Shown: positions 7,621 through 16,840, counted from the stretch's first letter. The stretch is DNA of 32,402 nucleotides from Afipia sp. OHSU_II-C1 (GCF_000497575.1 NZ_APJI01000022.1:1-32402); one strand, 5' to 3'. The notes: generated from the sequence alone by a model not told the origin. Program-made: numbers and translations.

Positions 7621-8817
7621 ATGATCAGACGCTCACGCAAGGCCATCATCATCGGAGGCGGAATCGCCGGCCCGGCCACTGCGATGTTTCTGCGGTCTGC
7701 CGGCTTCGAGTCCCAGATTTTCGAGGCGCGGCCTCGCGCCGCCGGAATTGGCGGCGGCTTGCAGATCGCGCCTAACGGCATGCATGTGCTGGACGAACTC
7801 GGCCTTGCCGACGAAATGGTTCGCATCGGCTCCGTCGCGGAATCGATGCTCTTCACCAATCAGAGCGGTCGGTTTCTCGGCAGCATCAACCGGGACATGC
7901 GGGAGCGCTTTGGACAGCCGGCGGTGAACGTCGCGCGGGCGGCGTTGAGCGACGCGATCCTGGCGCAGGTGCGCTGGGCTGGAATCGAGGTCAGTTTCGG
8001 CAAGCGGCTGGTCAGAATCGAGGATCTGCCTGACCGGCCGATCGCGGCGCATTTCGATGACGGCACCATGGCCGAAGGCGATCTGCTGATCGGCGCGGAT
8101 GGCGTTCACTCCTCGGTGCGCGCACATGTGAATCCCGGTGGCCCCGTGCCGTTCGATACCGGCCTCGTGGGCTTCGGCGGCTTCATACCGAGATCGGTAC
8201 TTGAGAAGGCCGGTGTCGGGCCGCATGTGATGATGACCCTAGGGCAACGTGGTTCGTTCGGTTATGGCTATTGCAGCAGTACTGAAGACAACGGCGCGAT
8301 GTGGTGGGACACCCAGTCCTCGGGCGGCATGGACGCTTCGGCCTTCCGCGCGATGAGCCAGGAGCAGCTCAAGCAGCATATCCGCGCGTTTCATGCCGGA
8401 TGGCACGATCCGATTCCGCAGATCATCGATCACGCGCGGGATATCATTGTCACCGATACGCTCGACATCGCAACACTGCCGCAATGGTCGCGCGGACGGG
8501 TAGTGTTGATCGGCGACGCCGCACACGCGACAACGCCGCATGCCGGGCAGGGCGCGTCAATCGCGCTTGAAGATGCGCTGCGGCTGTCACGCCTGCTGCG
8601 CCGGGGCGAGGAGTTCGGCGTCACTTTCGCAAAATTCGAGGCCGAGCGGCGGCCACGGGCGGAGCGGATCGTTGCTGCGGCACGGCGTAACGGTGGCAGC
8701 AAGGGCGACATGAGCCGCGCTGGTGCACTCATGCGTGACATCGCCATTAAACTGCTGCTGCCGGTGTTCGCGCGCGGACAGGACTGGATGTATCAGTACA
8801 ACCCGCGCGTCCGCTAG
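7621..8817 (+). CDS. FAD-dependent aromatic-type monooxygenase
   Basis: A 398-residue flavoprotein of the p-hydroxybenzoate/salicylate hydroxylase group. The Rossmann FAD motif is at the N-terminus (AIIIGGGIAGPATAMFLRSA, then E34-like acidic end in FEARP), the second motif GADGVHSSVR at about 160, and the third, LIGDAAHATTPHAGQGASIA, at about 297-316. The family uses NAD(P)H and oxygen to hydroxylate aromatic or related substrates; the substrate here is unknown. GGAG (7611-7614) precedes ATG 7621. It is divergently paired with a MarR regulator and ends 10 bases from a convergent gene. Confidence 0.92.
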   Translation: MIRRSRKAIIIGGGIAGPATAMFLRSAGFESQIFEARPRAAGIGGGLQIAPNGMHVLDELGLADEMVRIGSVAESMLFTNQSGRFLGSINRDMRERFGQPAVNVARAALSDAILAQVRWAGIEVSFGKRLVRIEDLPDRPIAAHFDDGTMAEGDLLIGADGVHSSVRAHVNPGGPVPFDTGLVGFGGFIPRSVLEKAGVGPHVMMTLGQRGSFGYGYCSSTEDNGAMWWDTQSSGGMDASAFRAMSQEQLKQHIRAFHAGWHDPIPQIIDHARDIIVTDTLDIATLPQWSRGRVVLIGDAAHATTPHAGQGASIALEDALRLSRLLRRGEEFGVTFAKFEAERRPRAERIVAAARRNGGSKGDMSRAGALMRDIAIKLLLPVFARGQDWMYQYNPRVR

Positions 8818-8827
8818 CGTTGCGATC

Positions 8828-9706
8828 CTAGCCGGAGCGATAGGATTGCTTCAGTCCGTAGGTCAGGACGAGCAGGGTGATCCACAGGCGCAGCATCGCG
8901 AAACTGAAAATGAAAACGAAGAAGATCAGATTCTTGACGAAATGGCCGTGCGGCGCGGTCTGTCCGTAAAGCCAGATCGCGTGCCGGACCGCGCCCTGAA
9001 CGAATCCGAGCCCGATGCAGATAGTGCCGAGAACCGCGATCGCCGCGCCCATCCAGGCGAAGCGGCGTCCGAATTCCCTGACCGCCGAAAGGAAATCGAC
9101 CGCGCCCTTGTTCGCCTCTGCGCCGACGATCATCAGCAGCACCAGCGAAGCCACCGTGGCGCTCCAGAATTTCCCCGCGATGGTGGGTTGATCGAACGCC
9201 ATCCCGTCGAGACCCAGCATCAGGTTCGGCGCCAAGGTTGTAAATCCGGTGAGGGCGAAGAGTATCGCCGCCGCGACCATCAGCAGCGTCACCCGCTTGA
9301 GAATGCCGAGTGCGAGCTTGACCTGCTCAGCCAGTGTCAGTGAGCCAAGACCTGTCTGGCCGTCCGCAAGCTCGATCGAACGCTGCGTGACCAGCACGAA
9401 CGCGAGCAGCACGGCGATGCTGGCAATGATGATTGCAGGCAGGGCAAACGGTCCGCCGCCATAGGTGATGACCCGCATGGTGGCGGCCAGCACCAGCCAC
9501 GGCAATGCTTCGAGAAAACGAAACGGGCCGAACGATGTATGCGGGCGGGTTATCCGTTGCTGGTGCAGCGCGAGGAGCATCCGGCAGTTAGGCCAGATAC
9601 GGATAAACAGCCGGTGGAAGCCTAAGCTAAAATTGAACCGATATGTGAGGCGGTGAGCCGCCGGATCCGCGCTGCACCCGGATGATGCCGCCGGCGCCGT
9701 TTTCAT
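8828..9706 (-). CDS. Hypothetical multi-pass membrane protein
   Basis: A protein of up to 292 residues with no family I recognise. It shows about six or seven hydrophobic segments, among them FALPAIIIASIAVLLAFVLV, VTLLMVAAAILFALTGFTTL, SATVASLVLLMIVGAE, MGAAIAVLGTICIGLGFV and NLIFFVFIFSFAMLRLWITL. The first about 40 residues from ATG 9706 do not look like a membrane protein N-terminus and use rarer codons, so a start at ATG 9580 (MLLALHQQR..) is a real alternative; a TTG at 9718 is less likely. No start has a convincing Shine-Dalgarno. It is convergent with the monooxygenase and divergent from the acyltransferase gene. Confidence 0.7.
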   Translation of the reverse strand: MKTAPAASSGCSADPAAHRLTYRFNFSLGFHRLFIRIWPNCRMLLALHQQRITRPHTSFGPFRFLEALPWLVLAATMRVITYGGGPFALPAIIIASIAVLLAFVLVTQRSIELADGQTGLGSLTLAEQVKLALGILKRVTLLMVAAAILFALTGFTTLAPNLMLGLDGMAFDQPTIAGKFWSATVASLVLLMIVGAEANKGAVDFLSAVREFGRRFAWMGAAIAVLGTICIGLGFVQGAVRHAIWLYGQTAPHGHFVKNLIFFVFIFSFAMLRLWITLLVLTYGLKQSYRSG

Positions 9707-9826
9707 ATTCCCGGCCAATCCGGAGCATGATACCTTTAAGGCGTCAGCTTTTTGAGCGGGCGCGGGCGCGCGTTTTTGCGGGCCCGGATTTCATTGTGAC
9801 GTGAATCGATATTCTGGCGGGCGCCT

Positions 9827-10993
9827 ATGGCGACGGATGTGTCCGACGCGGTGCGTGAGTCGTTTTCGGTGACGGTGATTGACCGTGCTGAACTTGAGTC
9901 CAGCACGGTCTGGCGTTCGGCATTCGCCGACGAGCGCAAGGATCATCGCTATTACGAGATCATCGAAGACACCCTGCGCGAGGGCTTCGACTACAAGTAT
10001 TTTGCCATCCGCGATGCATCCGGGCGCATCCGGGCGATACAGCCGTTCTTTCTGCTCGATCAGGACGTTCTTGAAGGCGTCGGATCGGAGTGGCGGCTGA
10101 TCTCAACCATCCGGCGCCGCTACCCGCGCTTCCTCAAGATGCGAACACTCATGGTCGGCTGTTCCGCAGGCGAGGGGCATCTCGCTGACGCTGAGGGCCT
10201 GTCCGCTGCAACGGTTGCGGACGTGCTTTCGCAGCATATCCGCAAGCTGGCGAAAACCCTCGGCGCGCAGCTCATTGTGCTCAAGGAATTTCCCGCCAGA
10301 TATCGCGAGACGTTTGAATGCTTCGTGCGGCGCGGCTTTGGCCGCGCTCCGAGCATGCCGATGACAAAACTGAACATCGAGTACGAGAACTTCGATCGTT
10401 TCATCGAGAAAGCGCTCAGCGGCAAGGCGCGGAAGAATGTGCGCCGGAATCTTCAGGCATCAGCCGGCGAAGATATCCGCATGACCGTAACCGACGGTAC
10501 TGAAAATCTGGCCAAAGAAATCTATCCGCTTTATCTTCAGGTCTATGAGCGGTCCAAATTCCGCTTCGAGAAGCTGACGGAGGACTATTTCCGCGATCTC
10601 GGCACACGGATGAAGGACAAGGTCCGTGTCTTCACATGGCACCGCGGCAATACGCTGGTGGCCTTCAACATCTGCATGGTTCAGGGCGAACATTTCTTCT
10701 CGGAGTATGTCGGCTTCGATTATTCCGTGGCGCTCAATCTGCATCTCTATTTCTGCGTGGTTCGTGACACGATCAACTGGGCCATTGCGGGCGGCTACAA
10801 ATGGTTTCGCAGCAGCGGCCTGAACTACGACCCGAAACTTCACCTGCGGCACCAGCTCGATCCGGTCGATCTGTATGTGCGTCATGTTTCGCCGCTCGCG
10901 AACGTGGTCCTGAAGCGCGTGCTGCCGTGGCTGTCGCCGGTGCGCTACGACGCGACGCTGAAGAAGTTCCCGAATTATCGGGAGATGTGGTGA
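9827..10993 (+). CDS. GNAT/CelD-like (FemAB-fold) acyltransferase
   Basis: A 388-residue cytoplasmic protein. Its C-terminal half resembles the Acetyltransf_6 / CelD-BcsL-like domain: a basic SGKARKNVRRNLQAS stretch at about 195, LAKEIYPLYLQVYERSKFRF at about 228, the beta-strand pair VRVFTWHRGNTLVAFNICMV at about 267, and HLYFCVVRDTINWAIAGGYK at about 305, typical of proteins attaching acyl or aminoacyl groups to polysaccharide or peptidoglycan precursors. The N-terminal half (to about 180) includes YFAIRDASGRIRAIQPFFLL, the usual degenerate first GNAT repeat. The exact acceptor is unknown. ATG 9827 is preceded by GGCGG. The cyclase gene follows in the same frame after a short gap, suggesting co-transcription. 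Confidence 0.75.
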   Translation: MATDVSDAVRESFSVTVIDRAELESSTVWRSAFADERKDHRYYEIIEDTLREGFDYKYFAIRDASGRIRAIQPFFLLDQDVLEGVGSEWRLISTIRRRYPRFLKMRTLMVGCSAGEGHLADAEGLSAATVADVLSQHIRKLAKTLGAQLIVLKEFPARYRETFECFVRRGFGRAPSMPMTKLNIEYENFDRFIEKALSGKARKNVRRNLQASAGEDIRMTVTDGTENLAKEIYPLYLQVYERSKFRFEKLTEDYFRDLGTRMKDKVRVFTWHRGNTLVAFNICMVQGEHFFSEYVGFDYSVALNLHLYFCVVRDTINWAIAGGYKWFRSSGLNYDPKLHLRHQLDPVDLYVRHVSPLANVVLKRVLPWLSPVRYDATLKKFPNYREMW

Positions 10994-11044
10994 GCGTGGC
11001 TGACGAGCTTGACCGGGCCCGCCCGCCGTCGCAAAACGAACCTT

Positions 11045-12280
11045 ATGCAAGCCAACAGTCTTCAGAGCGTGATCGACTGGCTGATCGACGGGGCGCGGTC
11101 GGCGTCACGGGTCGATCAGTTCGTGAGACAGACCTGCGAGCGGATCGTCGATTGCGGCCTGCCGCTCTGGCGCGTTGGCGTATTTGTCCGCACGCTCCAT
11201 CCCAACATGCTCGGCCGCCATTTCGTCTGGCACCGGGACAGGAGCGTGACCATGGGAGCGATGCCCCATGGCGATCAGGACGAAGACTACTTTCTCTCCA
11301 GTCCGCTCGCGATCGTTTTCGAGCAGGGGCAGGAAGTCCGCAAGCGGCTGCTGGACGCGGGAGCGGGCAATGTGCCGTTCTTCGCCGAAATGCAGGGGGA
11401 GGGTGCGACCGACTACATCGCGCTCCCGCTTCTGATGTCCGACGGAACGGTCCATGCGGTGAGCTGGATCTCGCAGCATCCCGAGGGTTTCAGCGAGGCG
11501 CAACTCGCCGATCTCCGCTTGCTGATGCCGGCGCTGACGCGAATGATCGAGGTCTGGCTGCTGCGGCGGACGGCTGCGGGCTTGCTCGACAATTATGTCG
11601 GCGCGCGCGCCGGCGCCCGGATTCTCGCCGGGCAGATCCGCCGCGGCCATACCGAGACCATGCATGCTGCGATCTGGCTGTCTGATCTGCGCGGCTTCAC
11701 GCCGCTGTCGGACCGGCTGTCGTCCGAAGCGATGGTCGATGTTCTCAACACCTACTTCGACTGTCAGGTGCCTGCGATCCTGAACCACGGCGGCGAGGTG
11801 CTGAAGTTCATGGGCGACGGCCTGCTCGCGGTGTTTCCCATCACCGGCAAGGAAGGGGACACGGAAACGGTCTGCAAGCGCGTGCTGGAAGCCGCGCGGG
11901 AGTGCAGCGCCCGCGTGGCGGCGATGACCTACGCCTACGAGTCCGAAACGCTGCGCAATTTCCGGTTCGGTCTGGCGCTGCATATCGGCAAGGTGCTGTA
12001 CGGCAATATCGGCGGCGGTGACCGGCTCGATTTCACCTGCATCGGGCCTGCGGTGAATCTCGCCGCGCGCATCGAGAAGATGACCAGCCGCCTCAACCGC
12101 ACCGTGCTGGCCTCCACCGCATTCGCCAGCCATGTCGATGCGAACTGGACCGATCTCGGCCTGTTCTCGGTGGCGGGCTTTGCCGCGCCCGAGCGCGTCT
12201 ACGGCCTGCCGGACGATGCCGCATTGATGAACGGCTCGCCCGCATCGTCGGTCGGCGCGGACCGCGTCCCGTCTCCGTAG
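11045..12280 (+). CDS. Class III adenylate/guanylate cyclase
   Basis: A 411-residue cyclase making cAMP or cGMP. The N-terminal about 190 residues form a GAF-like sensor region (QFVRQTCERIVDCGLPLWRV, then the ADYIALPL-like core GATDYIALPLLMSDGTVHAV). The catalytic domain spans about 205-395: metal-binding Asp in AIWLSDLRGFTPLSDRLS, the second in LKFMGDGLLAVF, base-recognition Asp in GDRLDFTCIGPAVNLAARIE, with the transition-state Asn and Arg in NLAARIE, so it should be active. No membrane segment is seen. ATG 11045 is chosen; in-frame TTG 11009 is an alternative, neither with a clear Shine-Dalgarno. The reading frame is the same as that of the upstream acyltransferase, separated only by its TGA. 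Confidence 0.9.
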   Translation: MQANSLQSVIDWLIDGARSASRVDQFVRQTCERIVDCGLPLWRVGVFVRTLHPNMLGRHFVWHRDRSVTMGAMPHGDQDEDYFLSSPLAIVFEQGQEVRKRLLDAGAGNVPFFAEMQGEGATDYIALPLLMSDGTVHAVSWISQHPEGFSEAQLADLRLLMPALTRMIEVWLLRRTAAGLLDNYVGARAGARILAGQIRRGHTETMHAAIWLSDLRGFTPLSDRLSSEAMVDVLNTYFDCQVPAILNHGGEVLKFMGDGLLAVFPITGKEGDTETVCKRVLEAARECSARVAAMTYAYESETLRNFRFGLALHIGKVLYGNIGGGDRLDFTCIGPAVNLAARIEKMTSRLNRTVLASTAFASHVDANWTDLGLFSVAGFAAPERVYGLPDDAALMNGSPASSVGADRVPSP

Positions 12281-12315
12281 AAATTTTATCGTCGCTCACG
12301 GAAATAACCTTCTCG

Positions 12316-12347
12316 CCCGAGCGTTATGAGTCAGGGGCACGCTCGGG
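12316..12347 (+). promoter_or_regulatory. Hairpin just upstream of the Gly-rich protein RBS
   Basis: CCCGAGCGT (12316-12324) and ACGCTCGGG (12339-12347) form a perfect 9-bp stem with a 14-base loop. Its 3' foot ends one base before the Shine-Dalgarno AGGAG (12349-12353) of the gene starting at 12360. There is no T-run, so it is more likely a leader structure (mRNA stability or translation control) than a terminator for the cyclase gene. Confidence 0.5.
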
Positions 12348-12359
12348 TAGGAGTGAGCC

Positions 12360-12896
12360 ATGTTCAGAAAATTCATGATCGGTGTTGCCGCTGTTGCGGC
12401 GATTGCTGCGTTCGCGCCGCTTGATGCCGTCGCGCGCGGTGGTGGTCATGGCGGCGGAGGCGGCGGCTTCCACGGCGGCGGCGGATTTGGCGGCGGCGGT
12501 GGTTTCCGCGGCGCGGCTTTCTCAGGCGGTGGTGGTTTTCGCGGAGCTGCTTTCTCAGGCGGCGGATTCAGGGGCGGCAGTTTCGCCGCCATGCATGGCG
12601 GCGGATTCGGCGGACCGCGGTTGGCCGCTGCACCGGGAGTTCCCCGGTTTGCCGCGATGCCGGGCGGAGGTGCCCGCTTCGCCAATGCCGGCTTCCGCCA
12701 TGGCGGGTTTGGCCGCCATCATCGCTTCCGGCATTTCGTGCCGTTCGCGGTCGGGTTCGGCGTGCCGTACTACTATAACAACTACTATTACGACGATTAT
12801 TACGCCGGTTATCCGTATGACGAGGGTTGTTACGAGCTGACGCAAGTACCGACACCGTATGGCTGGCGCTGGCGCCGGGTCTATGTCTGCGGTTGA
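12360..12896 (+). CDS. Secreted Gly-rich hypothetical protein
   Basis: A 178-residue protein with a clear signal peptide (MFRKFMIGVAAVAAIAAFAP, cleavage near AVARG at about 26). A low-complexity Gly/Phe/His region follows, with several GGGFRGAAFSGG-type repeats (about 27-115), then a Tyr-rich patch (YYYNNYYYDDYYAGYPYDEG) and a C-terminal ECYELTQVPTPYGWRWRRVYVCG-like end with two Cys that could form a disulfide. Similar proteins are common in Bradyrhizobiaceae, with unknown role at the periplasm or cell surface (established, without function). The nucleotide repeats make the region prone to length variation. AGGAG precedes ATG 12360, and a bidirectional terminator follows. Confidence 0.85.
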   Translation: MFRKFMIGVAAVAAIAAFAPLDAVARGGGHGGGGGGFHGGGGFGGGGGFRGAAFSGGGGFRGAAFSGGGFRGGSFAAMHGGGFGGPRLAAAPGVPRFAAMPGGGARFANAGFRHGGFGRHHRFRHFVPFAVGFGVPYYYNNYYYDDYYAGYPYDEGCYELTQVPTPYGWRWRRVYVCG

Positions 12897-12907
12897 TGGC
12901 GCAAATG

Positions 12908-12937
12908 AAAACGGCGGCTGAGGTCAGCCGCCGTTTT
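12908..12937. terminator. Bidirectional terminator
   Basis: AAAACGGCGGCTGA (12908-12921), loop GG, TCAGCCGCCGTTTT (12924-12937): a perfect 14-bp palindrome with A and T ends, serving the Gly-rich gene and the convergent chemoreceptor gene. Confidence 0.9.
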
Positions 12938-12957
12938 GGAACGTGATGCGGACGAGC

Positions 12958-14640
12958 CTACGCCGCGCGGACGGTCGTCAGGAACTTCTCCACTTCGATC
13001 TTGAGGCGGCTGCTGTCGCTGGACAGAACCTGCGCCGACGACAGCACCTGACCGGAGGCGGCTCCTGTTTCACCGGCGCCGCGGCTGACCTCGGTGATGC
13101 TCCCGGCGACCTCGCCGCTGCGCTGGGCGGCGTACTGAACATTGCGGGCGATTTCCTGCGTCGCCGCGCCCTGTTCCTCGACCGCGGCTGCGATGCTTGA
13201 GGAGATTTCCGAGATCAGGTTGATGGTCGAGCCGATCTCCTTGATCGTGGCAACGGACTCCCGTGTCGCAGACTGCATGCTGGCGATTTGGGCGCTGATC
13301 TCGTCGGTGGCTTTTGCGGTCTGGGCGGCGAGAGCCTTCACCTCGGAAGCGACCACCGCGAAGCCGCGGCCGGCGTCGCCGGCGCGGGCGGCCTCGATGG
13401 TGGCGTTGAGGGCGAGCAGGTTGGTCTGTTCGGCGACCGCCGTGATCAGCTTGACCACGTCGCCGATGCGGGCAGCGGCCTGCGACAGTTCGGTGATGCT
13501 GGCGTCGGTCTTCTGCGCCTGACGCACGGCGTCGGCGGCAATGCGGCTGGATTCCTGCACCTGCCGGCCGATCTCGGCGACCGACGAGGTGATTTCCTCG
13601 GTGGCGACTGCGACCGATTGCACGTTGCTGGAGACTTCCTGCGAGGCACTGGCCGCCGAGTCCGAGATCTTGCCGGTGGAGTCGGCCGTGGTGGTCAGAG
13701 TATTCGCCGCCGCCTCCAGCTCAGTCGACGACGACGACAGTGAGCCGACCAGTTCCCCGATCAGCTTTTCGAAGTCGCGGGTGATGGCATCGACACGCTG
13801 GCCGCGCTGGATTTTGGCGTCGGCGTCGCGGGCCGCGGCTTCATCGGCGGCCTTCTTGGCGATCAGGGCATCCTTGAACACCTGCAGGGTGTCGGCCATG
13901 GTGCCGATTTCGGTCTTCTCGCCCTGATGCGGCACGACGGCGGTGAGATCGCCTTCGCCGAGCGCCTTCATCGGCGTCACGATCGAAGCGATACCCGTTG
14001 TGACACCACGGACGAGATAGAAGCTGAAGGCGAGGCCGGCCACCAGTGCAAGGCCGAGGATCACGAGTCCGAGCTGGACGGCGGTGGAATAGCTGTCGTT
14101 TGCGCGCTGGCCCTCGATGGCGGCGCCCTTGCTGTTCATTTCGACCAGCTTGGTCAGCGTCTCGTCCACCTTGATGCCAATCGGGGATGCCTTTTCGAAA
14201 TTCAAATCTTGCGCCATGGAGCTTTCGCCTTTGCGGGACGTCTCCAGAACCTCATTGGCGGCGGCGAGATACTCCTTCCAGACTTTGACCAGTTCGCCAT
14301 AGACGGCGCGTTCCTCGGGCGACGAGATCAGGGCCTGATACGTCTGGTTCGCCTGATCGTAGGCCTGCAGGCGGCCTGCGAGATTCTTGTCGATCTTGGC
14401 CTTGGCGTTGTCGTCGAAGGTCAGGAAATGGTCACGGAGAATGGCGCGGTAGCGTGCGGCCTGCGTCTGCATGTCTCCGAGCCAGCGAACGCTGGGAAGC
14501 CAGACGGTCTGAATCTGCTGCGCGGAGGCATTGATCGACCGCATCTGAAACATGCCGAAAAGATTCGTCGCGGCCAGAGTCAGCAGAAAGAACGATACGA
14601 TTCCGATCAGTTTGGCGCGGATGGAGAGCTTGGACAGCAT
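12958..14640 (-). CDS. Methyl-accepting chemotaxis protein, array member 1
   Basis: A 560-residue inner-membrane chemoreceptor. TM1 is at about 10-30, followed by a periplasmic four-helix-bundle-like sensor (to about 188, with [20 protein letters not shown]), TM2 at about 190-211, a HAMP domain ([20 protein letters not shown]) and a cytoplasmic signalling hairpin whose tip reads [20 protein letters not shown]. Residues [13 protein letters not shown] mark a methylation helix. It ends FLTTVRAA, with no NWETF-type CheR/CheB tether, so adaptation would depend on other receptors or untethered enzymes. The ligand is unknown. AGGGA precedes ATG 14640. It is one of three tandem paralogues; downstream is the bidirectional terminator. 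Confidence 0.95.
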   Translation of the reverse strand: MLSKLSIRAKLIGIVSFFLLTLAATNLFGMFQMRSINASAQQIQTVWLPSVRWLGDMQTQAARYRAILRDHFLTFDDNAKAKIDKNLAGRLQAYDQANQTYQALISSPEERAVYGELVKVWKEYLAAANEVLETSRKGESSMAQDLNFEKASPIGIKVDETLTKLVEMNSKGAAIEGQRANDSYSTAVQLGLVILGLALVAGLAFSFYLVRGVTTGIASIVTPMKALGEGDLTAVVPHQGEKTEIGTMADTLQVFKDALIAKKAADEAAARDADAKIQRGQRVDAITRDFEKLIGELVGSLSSSSTELEAAANTLTTTADSTGKISDSAASASQEVSSNVQSVAVATEEITSSVAEIGRQVQESSRIAADAVRQAQKTDASITELSQAAARIGDVVKLITAVAEQTNLLALNATIEAARAGDAGRGFAVVASEVKALAAQTAKATDEISAQIASMQSATRESVATIKEIGSTINLISEISSSIAAAVEEQGAATQEIARNVQYAAQRSGEVAGSITEVSRGAGETGAASGQVLSSAQVLSSDSSRLKIEVEKFLTTVRAA

Positions 14641-14721
14641 CGTCGTGATCCCTGGTTATCGATTTTTCTAACCGGATGCCGAAGGAGCCAGATCAGGACG
14701 AGGATCGGGCGAGAGGGCGGG

Positions 14722-14810
14722 TGGCAATTTCCAGTCGAACGCAGCGCCGTTCTGACGCCGCGTTCGCGGGCGGAATCATCAGGGATTCCAGTGAAATGTT
14801 AGTAAATGGG
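14722..14810 (-). promoter_or_regulatory. Shared upstream motifs of receptor 1
   Basis: On the coding (minus) strand, TTTACTAACATTTCAC (14791-14806 on the plus strand as GTGAAATGTTAGTAAA), 150 bases before the start codon, then GACTGGAAATTGCCA (plus 14722-14736). Both recur upstream of receptor 3 with 53-54 bases between them; the first recurs also upstream of receptor 2. No further sequence is needed to explain co-regulation, but the binding factor is unknown. Confidence 0.55.
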
Positions 14811-14851
14811 AGATCCGCCGCGTCGCTCTGACGCGGCGGTGGCGGAAACAA

Positions 14852-14881
14852 AAAGGGCGGCTGAAATTCAGCCGCCCCTTT
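14852..14881 (-). terminator. Terminator of receptor 2
   Basis: GGGCGGCTGA (14855-14864), loop AAT, TCAGCCGCCC (14868-14877); on the minus strand the stem is followed by a T-run (AAAA 14851-14854 on the plus strand). Confidence 0.85.
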
Positions 14882-14903
14882 GCCGTTCGATGTTGCGGCG
14901 AGC

Positions 14904-16595
14904 TTACGCCGCGCGGACGTTGGTGAGGAATTTCTCGACTTCGATCTTGAGGCGGTTGCTGTCGGTTGACAGCATCTGCGCGGCGGAGAGGACCTGACCC
15001 GAGGCAGCCCCGGTTTCACCGGCGCCGCGGCTGACATCAGTGATGCTGGTGGCGACTTCGCCGCTGAGTGCAGCGGCCTGCTGCACATTGCGGGCGATTT
15101 CCTGCGTCGCCGCACCCTGTTCCTCCACCGCCGCGGCGATGGTCGAGGAGATTTCCGAAATCAGCGTAATGGTCTTGCCGATTTCCTTGATGGTCGCGAC
15201 CGATTCCTGGGTCGCGGTCTGCATGCCCGCGACCTGCGCGCTGATCTCGTCGGTGGCCTTGGCGGTTTGCGCGGCCAGAGCCTTTACTTCGGAGGCAACC
15301 ACCGCGAAGCCGCGGCCGGCGTCACCGGCGCGGGCGGCCTCGATGGTGGCGTTGAGTGCGAGCAGGTTGGTCTGTTCGGCGACCGCCGTGATCAGCTTGA
15401 CCACGTCGCCGATGCGGGCAGCGGCCTGCGACAGTTCGGTGATGCTGGTGTCGGTCTTCTGGGCCTGACGCACGGCCTCATTGGCGACGCGGCTGGATTC
15501 CTGCACCTGACGGCCGATCTCGCCGACAGATGAAGTGATCTCTTCGGTCGCGACCGCGACCGACTGCACGTTGCTGGAGACTTCCTGCGAGGCCGCGGCG
15601 GCTTCGCCCGAGGTCTTGCCGGTGACTTCCGCGGTGGAGGTCAGGGTGTTGGCGGCGGCTTCCAGCTCGGTGGAGGAGGAGGACAGCGAGCCGACCAGTT
15701 CGCCGATCAGCTTTTCGAAGTCGCGGGTGATGGCATCGACGCGCTGGCCGCGGGCGATCTTGGCGTCGGCATCGGCAGCGGCGGCTTCGTCCGCCGCCTT
15801 CTTGGCGATCAGGGCTTCCTTGAACACCTGGAGGGTGTCGGCCATGGTGCCGATTTCGGTCTTCTCGCCCTGATGCGGCACGACGGCGGTGAGGTCGCCT
15901 TCGCCGAGTGCCTTCATCGGCGTCACGATCGACGTGATGCCGCGCGACACGTCGCGCACCAGATAGAAGCCGACAACACAGCCGATCAGGACAGCCGCGC
16001 CGAGCATGATCGCCACTAGCATGAATGCAGTGTTGTAGCTGTTTGTTGCCTCCTGTCCGGCAAGATCGGCGCCCTTGTTATTGAGGTCGATGTCTTTCTT
16101 CAGGATGTTGTCGGATTTGATGCCGATGAGGTTGACGGTCATCGTGTTCAGATCATGCGCCTCGCGCGGATAGGAGCCCGCGGCCTTGCGCGACAGTGCC
16201 ATGACTTCCTGGGTGCCCTTCTTGTAGCTCTCCCACGTCTCGACCCATTCGTTGTACAGCGCGCGTTCTTCCGGCGACGTAATCATCTTTTCATAAGCCT
16301 GCCGGGCCTTCATGTTGGCTTCGACAACCGTTTCCAGCGTTTTTTCCTGCGCCAGCTTTTCCTCGATCAATTCCGACAGCATGTGTTCGCGGATAACGTT
16401 GCGATAGGTGATCACACCGGCGCGCAGATCGCCCAGGACCCGCACGCTGGGCATCCAGTTGGTCTGGATGTCGACGGCATTGGCGTTGATGGCCTGCATC
16501 TGGCGGATGGCGAAGAGGCCCATGCCGGCCATCGCGACCAGCAGGATGACGAGAACGGCAGTGATCTTGGAGCGAATGGAAAGCCTGGAGAGCAT
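14904..16595 (-). CDS. Methyl-accepting chemotaxis protein, array member 2
   Basis: A 563-residue chemoreceptor with the same layout as its neighbours: TM1 at about 10-30, a periplasmic helical sensor with MITSPEERALYNEWVETWES, TM2 at about 192-214 (MLVAIMLGAAVLIGCVVGFY), HAMP, and signalling hairpin. From HAMP to the C-terminus it is almost identical to member 1 ([40 protein letters not shown] in both), while the sensor differs strongly. It ends FLTNVRAA without a CheR pentapeptide. AAGG lies about 6 bases before ATG 16595. It has its own terminator and a shared motif upstream (16722-16739), so each receptor is probably a separate transcription unit. Confidence 0.95.
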   Translation of the reverse strand: MLSRLSIRSKITAVLVILLVAMAGMGLFAIRQMQAINANAVDIQTNWMPSVRVLGDLRAGVITYRNVIREHMLSELIEEKLAQEKTLETVVEANMKARQAYEKMITSPEERALYNEWVETWESYKKGTQEVMALSRKAAGSYPREAHDLNTMTVNLIGIKSDNILKKDIDLNNKGADLAGQEATNSYNTAFMLVAIMLGAAVLIGCVVGFYLVRDVSRGITSIVTPMKALGEGDLTAVVPHQGEKTEIGTMADTLQVFKEALIAKKAADEAAAADADAKIARGQRVDAITRDFEKLIGELVGSLSSSSTELEAAANTLTSTAEVTGKTSGEAAAASQEVSSNVQSVAVATEEITSSVGEIGRQVQESSRVANEAVRQAQKTDTSITELSQAAARIGDVVKLITAVAEQTNLLALNATIEAARAGDAGRGFAVVASEVKALAAQTAKATDEISAQVAGMQTATQESVATIKEIGKTITLISEISSTIAAAVEEQGAATQEIARNVQQAAALSGEVATSITDVSRGAGETGAASGQVLSAAQMLSTDSNRLKIEVEKFLTNVRAA

Positions 16596-16721
16596 GGCGG
16601 ACCTTGAGTCTTTCTGACCGGTGGCTGATGGGCTGGGTAGCGACGAGGACGATGAGAAATCGGGAAGCCCGATCCGCCTTCCAGCGTTTCGGATTCGTGG
16701 TTTCCAATTTCACTATGTGAA

Positions 16722-16739
16722 GTGAAATGTTCGTAAAGG
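16722..16739 (-). promoter_or_regulatory. Shared upstream motif of receptor 2
   Basis: GTGAAATGTTCGTAAAGG on the plus strand, i.e. TTTACGAACATTTCAC on the coding strand, 127 bases before the start codon. It matches the motif upstream of receptors 1 and 3 except for the single N. A near-copy of its right part (GTGAA) precedes it. Confidence 0.55.
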
Positions 16740-16840
16740 TATTCAGCGGCCGACTCAGAAAAGTGCATTTCATGTACGGCGTTTATGCCGATACCTGCTG
16801 CATTGGATGCATGTGTCGCTTCGCGCAGTTGCAGACAAGA

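Noticed and set aside
14722..14736. GACTGGAAATTGCCA considered as a sigma-54 promoter
   Set aside because: The GG and GC pair spacing does not fit TGGC-N8-TTGC on either strand.
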